Below are positions 46,495 through 54,693 of a stretch of DNA of 64,000 bases, piece after piece. This DNA is from Helicobacter acinonychis (GTDB lineage Bacteria > Campylobacterota > Campylobacteria > Campylobacterales > Helicobacteraceae), in assembly GCF_900461455.1 (NCBI RefSeq), contig NZ_UGIA01000001.1, forward strand, positions 186,001-250,000, given 5' to 3'. Position 1 is the stretch's first letter, and the number at the start of each line of letters is the position of its first letter. The position numbers and the translations under genes were made by a program. The notes beneath the pieces were generated by a model, which was not told where the DNA came from, did not search any database, and saw only the letters and a list, made by a program, of their open reading frames with translations.

Positions 46495-48051
46495 TTAGAA
46501 TGAATACCCATAAGACCAATACACGCTATAAGGACGGAAATACTTCACGGTAGTCCCTGCAGACTTGTAATAAGTGCTATAAATCGTAGGCACCACTACG
46601 CCAAATTCTATGGTGTGCTGATTGTGGCGCTTGGTTTTCTCACCCAACTTACCGAAATTCATGCGCATCCCAAAGTCAAAGAGAAATTGGAAATGCGTGC
46701 TAGTGACCTTACCGAATTTCTTCACGTTAATATCGTCTTTGAGAGTGGAGTTAATAGACTCACCCGCTAATTGGATACCGCCAAAAAAACCCATATCCAC
46801 AGAGCGGTTCACATAGGAGCGGCTAAAGATATTATAGAGAATGTCTGTGCCCACGCCATAATTGAAGATCCCTACGCTGTTAAGAGTGGATTGAAAGCCC
46901 ACGCTCGCTCCGTTATAAGAAAAGAAACCATAATAACGCACGCCGAGATTTCTTCGTGTGCCAAAGAATTGCTTATAGCCCACTTTGGTGTAAAACCCGT
47001 TCATGATATTCGTCGCACGGCTGTTCCCAGCTCTGAATTGAGGCAAGTAAGGCATGCTTTTGACTTGATCGTTGAGCGTGCTGATTTTGTTCAAAGTTTC
47101 TCTAACATTCAAAAGAGCGCTAGGGAGTTGGTTGACACGATTGGACAAATTGCTGATGGTGTCTTGATTGCTGATGCCGTTAGCGATAGCGTTAGCGACA
47201 TTGATGGTGTTACCATAAAGCTGGTTAAGGACCTTTTGAGATTGATCGACAATGCCTTGCACCAAGCCTGTAAACACCTCAGAGTTGAACTCTTTATTCC
47301 CAATGTTAGCCGCTAGGGCAGAGTTGAAAGCCTCTAAAAGCAATTCATCTTCTTTGAGATTGTTCGCCGCTCCATTTAAGATCGCTTGCTGACCTTTAAG
47401 GTAAGCGATAGCGCCTGCAGAATAGCCATCACTAGTGGTACTTGTACTACTGCTACCTAAAACATTATTGACCGTGTCAAAAAACGCATTCCCTGCATTC
47501 AAGTAAGCGAGCTGCTGTTGCATGTTAGGGAAAGTGGTGTCGGTGCCGTTTGTGATCGTAGCGGTCGTGCCAAAGGATGTAGCGATCGTGCTAAAAATCT
47601 TATCAGAAAGGCTTGGGAGCCAGTAATAACCCGCAGCGGTGCATTCTTCTTGAGTGCTTGTATAACTACTACTAGTAGTAGTCGTCCCTGCAGCTGCACA
47701 AGTGCCATTACCTACCGCACTCTGAGAAAGAGTGTTTGCAGCCACATCGCTACTATTACTACTGATTTTTGCAGGGTAAGCCCCTAAGAGCGAATAAAGG
47801 TATTGCGAGAAAGCGTTACTCAACGCCCCTACGACATTGCCTCCGGTGTTGTTACCATTAATGTTATTGGTCACATCGGAGTTGAGCGCTTGGGCTAATT
47901 CGTCTCTTTTAGTGCCGCCTGGGTTTTGGACATCTTGCATAACCTGTCCAAGCTGATAACCGACGGTGAAGAACCCTCCATCGTCTTCTGCATAACTTAT
48001 GCTAGCGCAAAGGGCTAGACTAAGAAACAGCGTTCTACTTTTCTTGATCAT
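46495..48051 (-). CDS. alpA: Outer-membrane adhesin AlpA (HopC)
   Basis: 518 residues from ATG 48051 (MIKKSRTLFLSLALCASISY...), with AAGGA seven bases upstream; the five codons before it are not conserved in the AlpA proteins I remember. The mature start is AEDDGGFFTVGYQLGQ. The middle carries a Cys pair (NGTCAAAG...EECTAAGYYWL), and the barrel (IGYKQFFGTRRNLGVRYYGF type) ends YWSYGYSF. First gene of the alpAB operon. A 15-A tract (poly-T on this strand) lies about 205 bp upstream. Confidence 0.93.
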   Translation of the reverse strand: MIKKSRTLFLSLALCASISYAEDDGGFFTVGYQLGQVMQDVQNPGGTKRDELAQALNSDVTNNINGNNTGGNVVGALSNAFSQYLYSLLGAYPAKISSNSSDVAANTLSQSAVGNGTCAAAGTTTTSSSYTSTQEECTAAGYYWLPSLSDKIFSTIATSFGTTATITNGTDTTFPNMQQQLAYLNAGNAFFDTVNNVLGSSSTSTTSDGYSAGAIAYLKGQQAILNGAANNLKEDELLLEAFNSALAANIGNKEFNSEVFTGLVQGIVDQSQKVLNQLYGNTINVANAIANGISNQDTISNLSNRVNQLPSALLNVRETLNKISTLNDQVKSMPYLPQFRAGNSRATNIMNGFYTKVGYKQFFGTRRNLGVRYYGFFSYNGASVGFQSTLNSVGIFNYGVGTDILYNIFSRSYVNRSVDMGFFGGIQLAGESINSTLKDDINVKKFGKVTSTHFQFLFDFGMRMNFGKLGEKTKRHNQHTIEFGVVVPTIYSTYYKSAGTTVKYFRPYSVYWSYGYSF

Positions 48052-48256
48052 CGTTTTCCTTGTCAATGGGATGCTCCTTGATTGAAGTTTAAATTTGTGG
48101 TTTAAGTTACATCAGGGCTTATGGTATGGTGTTGCCATACAAATCGCTAAATGTAATTGGTAACATTTTCACATAATGGAAATAAAACTAACCTTAAATA
48201 ACTCCCTTAATTCCCCTAAAAATGCAATAAAGTTACAACAACCCCACGCTTTTTAC

Positions 48257-48271
48257 AAAAAAAAAAAAAAA
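48257..48271. repeat. Fifteen-A homopolymer upstream of alpA
   Basis: An uninterrupted A15 on the plus strand (T15 on the coding strand of alpA), about 205 bp from the alpA start. Such tracts vary in length in H. pylori and can tune outer-membrane gene promoters. Confidence 0.6.
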
Positions 48272-48357
48272 CAAGATTGCAATAGGGGGGTTAGTGCTTG
48301 GATTTGGGGGTTTAAAAGGGGATTTTTTGTTTTATCGTTTTTCAGGCTGATTTAGTC

Positions 48358-48363
48358 TATAAT
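48358..48363 (+). promoter_or_regulatory. TATAAT -10 box of the small-peptide locus
   Basis: A perfect TATAAT on the plus strand about 120 bp before the peptide ATG at 48486, giving a predicted leader of about 115 nt. It is divergent from alpA, so it does not serve that gene. Confidence 0.55.
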
Positions 48364-48390
48364 CACGCTAACGCAAACAGTCATTTTTTA

Positions 48391-48481
48391 GGTTATCTAG
48401 ATTGTCTCTTTTGTTGCGGTTATTTGGAGCGTGTTAGGGTTTGGGATAATAGTGGGTGGTTATCCCAAAAAGGAGATAACC
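48391..48481 (+). promoter_or_regulatory. Structured leader with mutually exclusive hairpins around the ribosome site
   Basis: GGGATAA (48443-48449) can pair with TTATCCC (48460-48466). GGTTATC (48458-48464) can instead pair with GATAACC (48475-48481), placing AAGGAG (48470-48475) in the loop. Another GGTTATC at 48391-48397 can also take GATAACC. The stems share bases and exclude each other, a switch-like layout as in type I toxin mRNAs. Confidence 0.55.
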
Positions 48482-48485
48482 AACT

Positions 48486-48543
48486 ATGAGATTATTATTC
48501 AGCAATCATAGTTTTAGCGGTTTCTACAACGACATTGTACTAA
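48486..48543 (+). pseudogene. Frameshifted small hydrophobic peptide ORF
   Basis: ATG 48486 with AAGGAG upstream. In the start frame it gives MRLLFSNHSF... to a TAG at 48555-48557. With one base fewer near 48496-48501 it becomes MRLLFAIIVLAVSTTTLY and ends at TAA 48541-48543. That is the same size, composition and -LY ending as the peptide at 48891. The parts preserved on both sides of the shift suggest a toxin-like gene off by one base. It may be inactivated or phase-variable. Confidence 0.5.
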
Positions 48544-48649
48544 AATTTCAGCTCTAGTGCAAGCTGGAGTTAAAATCTATGGTTGCTAGCATTTTTAATA
48601 TCTTACAAAAAATAGTTTTTTATTTTCTCCAATATTCTTTAATTTTTAA

Positions 48650-48837
48650 AGAATGGGATTTTTAACTTTATTTTATATAATAAAAAATTCATAAGGGGAT
48701 AGGGGGGTATTTTGAAATCATTCTCCCCTACAACCCCCTTAAGTATCCCCCTAACCCAAGAATACCGCTTAAGAAACTACCGCTTGCTCACGCAAGCTCT
48801 TTTATTATTGGATGGTAAAAAATGCTAAAAAGCATTC
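48650..48837 (+). repeat. Dispersed repeat, copy 5
   Basis: A near-complete copy. AT leader GGGATTTTTAACTTTATTTT with TATAAT-like DNA, AAGGGGATAGGGGGG arm, C-rich arm, CTTG-CTCAC-GCAAG hairpin, AATGCTAAAAAGCATT end hairpin. It lies between the two small-peptide loci. Confidence 0.85.
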
Positions 48838-48890
48838 AATTAAATGGTTAGGATGTTGCAGCGGGCGACACTCCGTTAGGAGACACCATC

Positions 48891-48950
48891 ATGCGATTAT
48901 TCGTTATAGCGATAGTTTTAGTGGTAATCCTAACACTGCCACTTTATTAA
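48891..48950 (+). CDS. Candidate toxin-like 19-residue hydrophobic peptide
   Basis: ATG 48891 with AGGAG (48878-48882) eight bases upstream encodes MRLFVIAIVLVVILTLPLY, a single membrane-spanning stretch with one Arg near the start. CTCC (48871-48874) can pair with GGAG (48879-48882) and hide the ribosome site. Thirteen coding bases (48905-48917) are exactly complementary to 48988-49000 in the 3' region. These are features of type I toxin mRNAs (for example AapA in H. pylori), but the peptide is not AapA as I remember it. A related frameshifted ORF lies 400 bp upstream. Translation is unproven. Confidence 0.5.
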   Translation: MRLFVIAIVLVVILTLPLY

Positions 48951-48957
48951 CAACAAG

Positions 48958-48983
48958 CCCTTAAGAGTTCTCATCTCTTAGGG
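48958..48983 (+). terminator. Hairpin downstream of the small peptide ORF
   Basis: CCCTTAAGAG and CTCTTAGGG form a nine-pair stem with one bulge just after the peptide stop. No T-run follows, so it is more likely part of the mRNA fold than a terminator. Confidence 0.45.
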
Positions 48984-49046
48984 ACTTAACTATCGCTATA
49001 GTCGTATCATCTCTTGTTTAAACAAACAGCAAAAATTTTTACTATT

Positions 49047-51065
49047 TTATTGCGGTTTCAAAAGCCCCGCTTCATACAGAAACACCGAAGGCTTATGCTC
49101 TTTAGGTTTGGCGTTTTCCCTCAATTCGTTTTTCGCATAAGAGAGCCATAAATTTTCCTTAGCCCTTGTGATAGCGACATAAAAAAGCCGCCTTTCTTCT
49201 TCAATACCCCCACCGGTATTCATAAGCTTATGGTTAGGGAAGCGCCCTTCCATTAAATCAATGATATAAACATCTTTAAATTCCAAGCCTTTAGAGGCAT
49301 GCACGCTCAATAAATTCACGCCCTCGCCTTGCGTGGCTTCACTAGAGCCTATTAAAGTGCCGTTTAAAAAACGCCCTAAATCCTGGTAATTTTTCGCCAA
49401 AGAGCCTAGTAATTCCATTTTTTCATTGAAGCGTTTTTGCACTTGCAGTTTTTTAAATTCGTTATAAGATCCGTCCTTATTCTTGGATCGCTCTTTTAAA
49501 AGGCGTGTTTTAATCGTTTGAAAAAACGCGCTTTCAATGGTGTGTTTGATTAAGGCACTAGGGGAATTAGGGGCATGGGTATAGAGAGTGAAAAAATCGC
49601 TCAACGTTTTAGCCCCATTGAGTGAGATCTTAGGGTGCATCAAAACCGGGTGCGAATGAAACGCTTTAGCTATCACGCCATTAAACCTTGAGCTATTTTC
49701 TAAAGCAAAAATTTCTTCAAAAAGCCCCATGGAGGTGATTTCTTTTTTCTTCGTGTAAATTTTGGCTTCTTGGTTGGGGTGGGTTAGGGCTAATTTGAGA
49801 TCCCCATTGCCTAAAAGCATTAAGGCTTCATGAATGTCTTTAGCGGTGTTAGAGCCAATATCATTCACATAGCTTAAAACATGAATGGCTGCCATAATGT
49901 CTTTAGGGTTAAACACAAGCGTGCAAATATCTAACGCTAACGCCACTTCTTTAGATTCAAAAAAGCTCGCGCTCCCCTTTCTTTTGCTTGGTACATTGTG
50001 GGCTCTTAAAGCGGCTTCTAGTTGATCCGCGCTCGCATTATTCCTAAAAATCACTGCCACTTCTTTAAAATTTTTTCGCATTACAATGCGTTTAGCGATG
50101 TCTTGGCATTGCGTAATATTGTCGTTGTAATTTAAAAGCGTAGGCTTGTTAAAATCCCCTGATTTCACCACTTCTAAATTTTTAGGGTAAAGGCGTTTGT
50201 TGTGCTGGATCACTTGGTTAGCGAGATCTAAAATTTCTTTAGAAGAGCGGTAGTTTTTAGTGAGCGTGAAAACCTGGGCGTTTTTGTATTTTTGAGTGAA
50301 ATTAGAAATGATAGAAATATCTGCACCATTGAAAGCGTAAATGCTTTGATCATAATCGCCCACGCAAAACAAACTTGGAGGGTTGATAGCGTCTAAAATG
50401 GATTCTTGTAAGGGGTTGGTGTCTTGAAATTCATCGCAAAGCACTTCTTTATAAGGGCTAGGCGTCTCTAGCATCGCCTTTTTAAAGAGCAGTAACAAGT
50501 CGTTATAGTCAATATAATTGTGTTTTTTTTTGGTGTTTTCAAATTCTTCTAAAATGTTTTCATAAAAGGTGGCGTATGGCGTGTGTTCAGGGTTTTTATT
50601 AGAAAGCCATGCGCTAAAATCTTCTTGTTTTAGGGCGTTGGTGTAAAGAGAGTAGAGAGCGTATAAATGCTGCGAAGTGTAGGGCTTTTTATCGTCATCT
50701 ATGGCGTTTTTAGTATCCACAATACTTTCTAAAAGCTTTCTTAATTCTTTGGGTTGTTTTAAGCTTAAGTTAGGATAACGCTCTTTTAAATAGCGATACG
50801 CCACCGCATGGAAAGTGCCCGCTTCAATTTTAGAACTTAATTTGGAATATTTAGCCACCCTTGCAATCATTTCACTACTCGCTTTATTGGTGAAAGTTAA
50901 AAGCAAGATTTCTTCAGGCTTGATGCCGTTATCAAGCAGGTGTAAAATGCGCCCCACAATCGTAGAAGTCTTTCCTGTGCCAGCGCTCGCAATGATTAAA
51001 TTATGCCCTTGTAAAGCCGATGCCGCTTTTAATTGCTCAGGGTTTAATTGTAAGGTTTCTAGCAA
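49047..51065 (-). CDS. UvrD/Rep-family DNA helicase (HP0911-like)
   Basis: A 672-residue SF1A helicase. Motif I ASAGTGKTS (residues 27-35), motif II DEFQD (near 211), FCVGDYDQSIYAFNGAD (motif III), VHASKGLEFKDVYIIDLMEG (V) and YVAITRAKENLWLS (VI) are all intact. It unwinds DNA 3' to 5' in repair or replication restart. Often labelled rep or uvrD in H. pylori. It ends the right side of the small-peptide region and follows the restriction-modification pair on the same strand. Confidence 0.92.
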   Translation of the reverse strand: MLETLQLNPEQLKAASALQGHNLIIASAGTGKTSTIVGRILHLLDNGIKPEEILLLTFTNKASSEMIARVAKYSKLSSKIEAGTFHAVAYRYLKERYPNLSLKQPKELRKLLESIVDTKNAIDDDKKPYTSQHLYALYSLYTNALKQEDFSAWLSNKNPEHTPYATFYENILEEFENTKKKHNYIDYNDLLLLFKKAMLETPSPYKEVLCDEFQDTNPLQESILDAINPPSLFCVGDYDQSIYAFNGADISIISNFTQKYKNAQVFTLTKNYRSSKEILDLANQVIQHNKRLYPKNLEVVKSGDFNKPTLLNYNDNITQCQDIAKRIVMRKNFKEVAVIFRNNASADQLEAALRAHNVPSKRKGSASFFESKEVALALDICTLVFNPKDIMAAIHVLSYVNDIGSNTAKDIHEALMLLGNGDLKLALTHPNQEAKIYTKKKEITSMGLFEEIFALENSSRFNGVIAKAFHSHPVLMHPKISLNGAKTLSDFFTLYTHAPNSPSALIKHTIESAFFQTIKTRLLKERSKNKDGSYNEFKKLQVQKRFNEKMELLGSLAKNYQDLGRFLNGTLIGSSEATQGEGVNLLSVHASKGLEFKDVYIIDLMEGRFPNHKLMNTGGGIEEERRLFYVAITRAKENLWLSYAKNELRENAKPKEHKPSVFLYEAGLLKPQ

Positions 51066-51073
51066 AATTTATC

Positions 51074-52219
51074 CTAATTTAAAAAATCTTTAGGCAAAAG
51101 AGCGTTTTCTAAAGAGCGTTGCGAAAACAAAAAACGCCCATCGCACACAAAACCTAATTCCTGCCAGTTGATGGCATTGAGTTTATCGCAGAGGTTTTGC
51201 AAATCTAATCTTTGGTTATAAGGGAATAGCGCTAAAATGGAGCCGTCATAATTAGGGCATTGGTGGATAAAAAAAGGGTTTTTTTGGCGCGTTTTTGTAT
51301 TGACATAAATGCGTTTTTTAGGGGATATGCAATGCATTCTTCCCCATTCAAACCAATTATTTTCATTGAATTTTTTAATCTTTCTTCCCATCAAGCTTTC
51401 TTTATGTTGGAGTAAATAATCATTAGGTTCATTCACAAAAACCATTTTTTCTAAAGCGTTAGTTTTTTTCGTGATTGAGGTGACAAATTCTAAATTCCCA
51501 TGCTTTTCGTTTTTAAAAATCTTATCGCACCCGCTCACTGCCCCCACCTTGACTTGAAAAACCTCGCTTAATTTTTGCGTGTAGGATTGGTTAAGGAAAT
51601 ACAAAATGCCTTTTTTGCACACAAATTGCAAACAATCGTTGGTGATTCTACTGAAATTGCACTTACAAAAACGAAAAATCACGCAATTAGGCATGGCGTT
51701 TGGGAAAATCTTTTGATCGCCTAGTTCAAAAAAATGCGTTATCGTGCCTTCTTTATAGATGAATTCGTTTAATCTCACGCTGGAAGTGGATTTTAAAAAA
51801 TCCCTTGGGGTGATGAAAATCAATTCGCCTTTAGGTTTTAAATGTTTGATGGCTTTTTCTATGAAAAACAAATATAGATTACTCCTTTCATCAAAAAGGC
51901 TGTAATTGAGTTTTTCTTTGGTGCTTGGTGCAATATCTTTGTGCTTGACATAGGGTGGGTTACCGATAATCGTATCAAATTGATTTTCTAAAGGATAGTC
52001 AAAAAAGTCCATGCAAAGGGCATTTTTGGGGCAAATTTTAGGATTGATTTCAATACCCACAGCCTTTTTTAAGCGTTTTAAAAAACTCCCATCGCCAGCA
52101 CTCGGCTCTAAAACACTCCCTTGATTTTGCCTTAAATGGAGCATGAAATCCACTGTATTGTTAGGGGTGAAAACCTGCCCTAAAGTTTTGACATCGAACT
52201 TATACAAAAAACTCTCCAA
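51074..52219 (-). CDS. N6-adenine DNA methyltransferase (HP0910-like)
   Basis: A 381-residue gamma-type methyltransferase. Motif X-like GQVFTPNNTVDFML, motif I EPSAGDGSFL (residues 37-46), motif IV GNPPYVKH (about 87-94), then LFFIEKAIKHLKPKGELIFI (V/VI), with target recognition in the C-terminal half. It methylates adenine in its recognition site; the site cannot be read from sequence. It overlaps the restriction gene by 20 bp, so the two form one unit. Confidence 0.9.
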   Translation of the reverse strand: MESFLYKFDVKTLGQVFTPNNTVDFMLHLRQNQGSVLEPSAGDGSFLKRLKKAVGIEINPKICPKNALCMDFFDYPLENQFDTIIGNPPYVKHKDIAPSTKEKLNYSLFDERSNLYLFFIEKAIKHLKPKGELIFITPRDFLKSTSSVRLNEFIYKEGTITHFFELGDQKIFPNAMPNCVIFRFCKCNFSRITNDCLQFVCKKGILYFLNQSYTQKLSEVFQVKVGAVSGCDKIFKNEKHGNLEFVTSITKKTNALEKMVFVNEPNDYLLQHKESLMGRKIKKFNENNWFEWGRMHCISPKKRIYVNTKTRQKNPFFIHQCPNYDGSILALFPYNQRLDLQNLCDKLNAINWQELGFVCDGRFLFSQRSLENALLPKDFLN

Positions 52220-52823
52220 AAAATTTTTTGAACGCTAAATAAATATTAGCTCTTAATTTCACGCTTGCGGCTAGGGTGTTTAAGATGAAGTTTTGACTTT
52301 CCATAAAGCTTCTTTGAACGATTTCTCTGTTGTTGTCCCACTTGCATTGAAAGGGCAAGTTATTGCCATTGGGTTGGATGGTTTGAATACCTTTTAAAGA
52401 ATTGATAAAAATATCTTTAAGATCGTTTTTGTTGGTAATTAAAAAATAATCATCTCTGTTGGTGTTTGTGCCTAAGTCTTCATAAAGTTTTTGAAAATAT
52501 TTTTCCCATGCAATTTCATTATTGAAGGTTGGCAATAAGCCACACAACGCATAATAAATCCCTAATTTACAATTAAGATTGTCAGCGGTTTTTGTGGTAG
52601 TGGTTTTAATATTAACAGGATAAAAAATATCGTTTTCTTCAAAACCAAAATCCCACCACTCTCTGGCTTTTGGCAGTTGGATAGAAAAATGATCCTTGAT
52701 GGTATTTAAAATTTCTTCTTCATTGACAGATGCATTTAAGCGTCCATCTTGTAAAGGTTGAGACAAGCTATAAGGGTTTGTTCTTAAAAATTCTGCAATT
52801 TCATTAAGCTGTGTGGGTATCAT
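52200..52823 (-). CDS. Type II restriction endonuclease partner (HP0909-like)
   Basis: A 207-residue protein directly upstream of and overlapping the methyltransferase. WWDFGFEENDIFYPVNIKTT fits a PD-(D/E)xK core (Asp, then N-I-K in place of D/E-x-K), as in several type II enzymes of the EcoRV/ScaI kind. No other family signature. It is full length for such an enzyme and has no frame damage. The endonuclease role rests on position and this motif. Confidence 0.7.
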   Translation of the reverse strand: MIPTQLNEIAEFLRTNPYSLSQPLQDGRLNASVNEEEILNTIKDHFSIQLPKAREWWDFGFEENDIFYPVNIKTTTTKTADNLNCKLGIYYALCGLLPTFNNEIAWEKYFQKLYEDLGTNTNRDDYFLITNKNDLKDIFINSLKGIQTIQPNGNNLPFQCKWDNNREIVQRSFMESQNFILNTLAASVKLRANIYLAFKKFFGEFFV

Positions 52824-52875
52824 TAAATATCCCTATAAAATAAGGGTATTTTACCACACTCCTTATTTCAGCTCT

Positions 52876-54693
52876 CTATTTTTTCAAGCTAATGGCTTCT
52901 TTAATCATGTCATCGCCCGCACCAAAGGCTTTAGCGTTCATAGAATAGCCTCTTTGCATTAAGATGAGATTCGTTAGGGCGTTCCCAGCATTCACATTGC
53001 TCGTTTCTAAATATTTATGCCTGATTTTCCCAAACTTGAGCTTACCCTCTTCATCCCACCCTAAAATAGGGTTACCGCTTAGGGGTCTGTTTTCGCCATT
53101 AATCGTGCCTTCTTGCATTTCATAGAGGTTACCGCCGATTTTTCTTAAGCCTTGATCGTTGGTGAAAGCCAAAATCCCGATGCGAGCGACCGGCTCTACC
53201 ACCCCATTACTAAAAGCTAAAGAAATCACGCCATTTTCTTCAATGCGCATGTCTCTAAAAATACCCCTAGGTTTGCCGTTTTGACTCACTTCTAAAAGTT
53301 TAGAGTCTTGATAAATCAAATCGCTAGAGTCATGGTTTTCGCTTTTATTTAAAGAATAAGTGAGCCTATTGCCTTTAAAATCCAAGGTCATGGGTGCGGA
53401 TTTCATCTTATGCGTGGCTGAATCAAAGCCGATAATTTCCCAAATAGGCTCATTGATAGGGGTTTTGTTTTTAGGATCCACGATGTAGCTTTTCACTTCC
53501 CAAGTTTGGTTTTTCCTTTTACTCGTGGGGCTTGATGTGGGATCGTTAGAATTGGTCATGTAATATTCGCTCTGAAGCAAGTATTTGTCCCCAGCTTTGT
53601 CATAAATATCCACTTCTGTGCTGTAATAAGGGATCTTAATCGCCACTGAATCCCTACTAATGCCCTTTTTTAATTCCATTTCATTCGCATTCAAGCCCAA
53701 TTTATCCGCAATGCCCCCACTCAAGCTAAAAGTAACAGGCGTTTCGCTAGGATTAGCGATCTCCAATAAAAGGGGGGGCTTTTTGGCGTCTTTTTCGCTT
53801 TTGATGAGGTTTAAGTCCAGTCCGGTTTTTTCTTTGAGGAGTTTTTGCAAATCGCCTAAAGTTTTGAATTGGTTTTCCCCTTTTTCAGCGTCCCCATAAG
53901 TGAAAACAAAATCTTCTTTTTTGCCATTTTCTTTTTGGACACTCACATTTAATTTACGATTAGTGATCGCATCTATGGGTTCGTTATCATCGTTCGCTAG
54001 GGCGTTTATATCCTGGTTTAAAAAACGCTCTTTAATGATCTCGCCCTTGTCGTTTAAAAGGAATTCTTGAGCGCCTTTTAAGTGGTCTTTAGGATTTAAA
54101 TTCACGCTAATATCCACTTTCGTGCTAAGCACTGGCTGGTAAGTTAGATCTTGGGGGATTTGTAAGGGCGAAAGGGTGTTGCCATGCAATTTTTGAATAT
54201 CTTCATCTCTAGCGGTGGAATTGAGCGTGCCATCTTTTATTTTTTTCAAATCAATACCATAAACATAATAGCCCTCTGGGGTAACTAAATAGCCATCAGC
54301 ATCTCTGGCGAAATTGCCCGCACGCGTGAGGAAATTATCTTGTTTTTTGCTAAAGCCATCTTTATTGATGGTCATTTCCCCATTTTTATTCGGCCCTATC
54401 ACAAACCAACCTTTGCCTTGATACGCCATGTGGAATTCCCCTTCACTGGGCATGTATTCCCCATCTTTATTGGAAAGGACATTCCCTGAGCCTGTAACGC
54501 CGTAATTCCTGTCATTAGCCACAACGGATTTGGCGTTCAAAGCGTCTAAATGCGAAGAAAATAAGGTCTTAAACTCTGGGTCATTGGAGCGATAGCCTAA
54601 AGTATTGACATTGGCGATATTATTAGAAAGGCTGTCAATACCAAACTGGTGGGTCTTAATCCCGCTATAAGCGTTTAATAAGGTGTCATTCAT
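52876..54693 (-). CDS. flgE: Flagellar hook protein FlgE (HP0908-like)
   Basis: A 605-residue rod/hook-family protein. The N-terminal LLNAYSGIKTHQFGIDSLSN and NIANVNTLGYRS and the C-terminal LETSNVNAGNALTNLILMQR carry the axial-protein signatures. H. pylori has two FlgE paralogues; this one, next to flgD and the fliK-like gene, matches HP0908. The start codon overlaps the flgD stop (ATGA). Confidence 0.88.
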   Translation of the reverse strand: MNDTLLNAYSGIKTHQFGIDSLSNNIANVNTLGYRSNDPEFKTLFSSHLDALNAKSVVANDRNYGVTGSGNVLSNKDGEYMPSEGEFHMAYQGKGWFVIGPNKNGEMTINKDGFSKKQDNFLTRAGNFARDADGYLVTPEGYYVYGIDLKKIKDGTLNSTARDEDIQKLHGNTLSPLQIPQDLTYQPVLSTKVDISVNLNPKDHLKGAQEFLLNDKGEIIKERFLNQDINALANDDNEPIDAITNRKLNVSVQKENGKKEDFVFTYGDAEKGENQFKTLGDLQKLLKEKTGLDLNLIKSEKDAKKPPLLLEIANPSETPVTFSLSGGIADKLGLNANEMELKKGISRDSVAIKIPYYSTEVDIYDKAGDKYLLQSEYYMTNSNDPTSSPTSKRKNQTWEVKSYIVDPKNKTPINEPIWEIIGFDSATHKMKSAPMTLDFKGNRLTYSLNKSENHDSSDLIYQDSKLLEVSQNGKPRGIFRDMRIEENGVISLAFSNGVVEPVARIGILAFTNDQGLRKIGGNLYEMQEGTINGENRPLSGNPILGWDEEGKLKFGKIRHKYLETSNVNAGNALTNLILMQRGYSMNAKAFGAGDDMIKEAISLKK

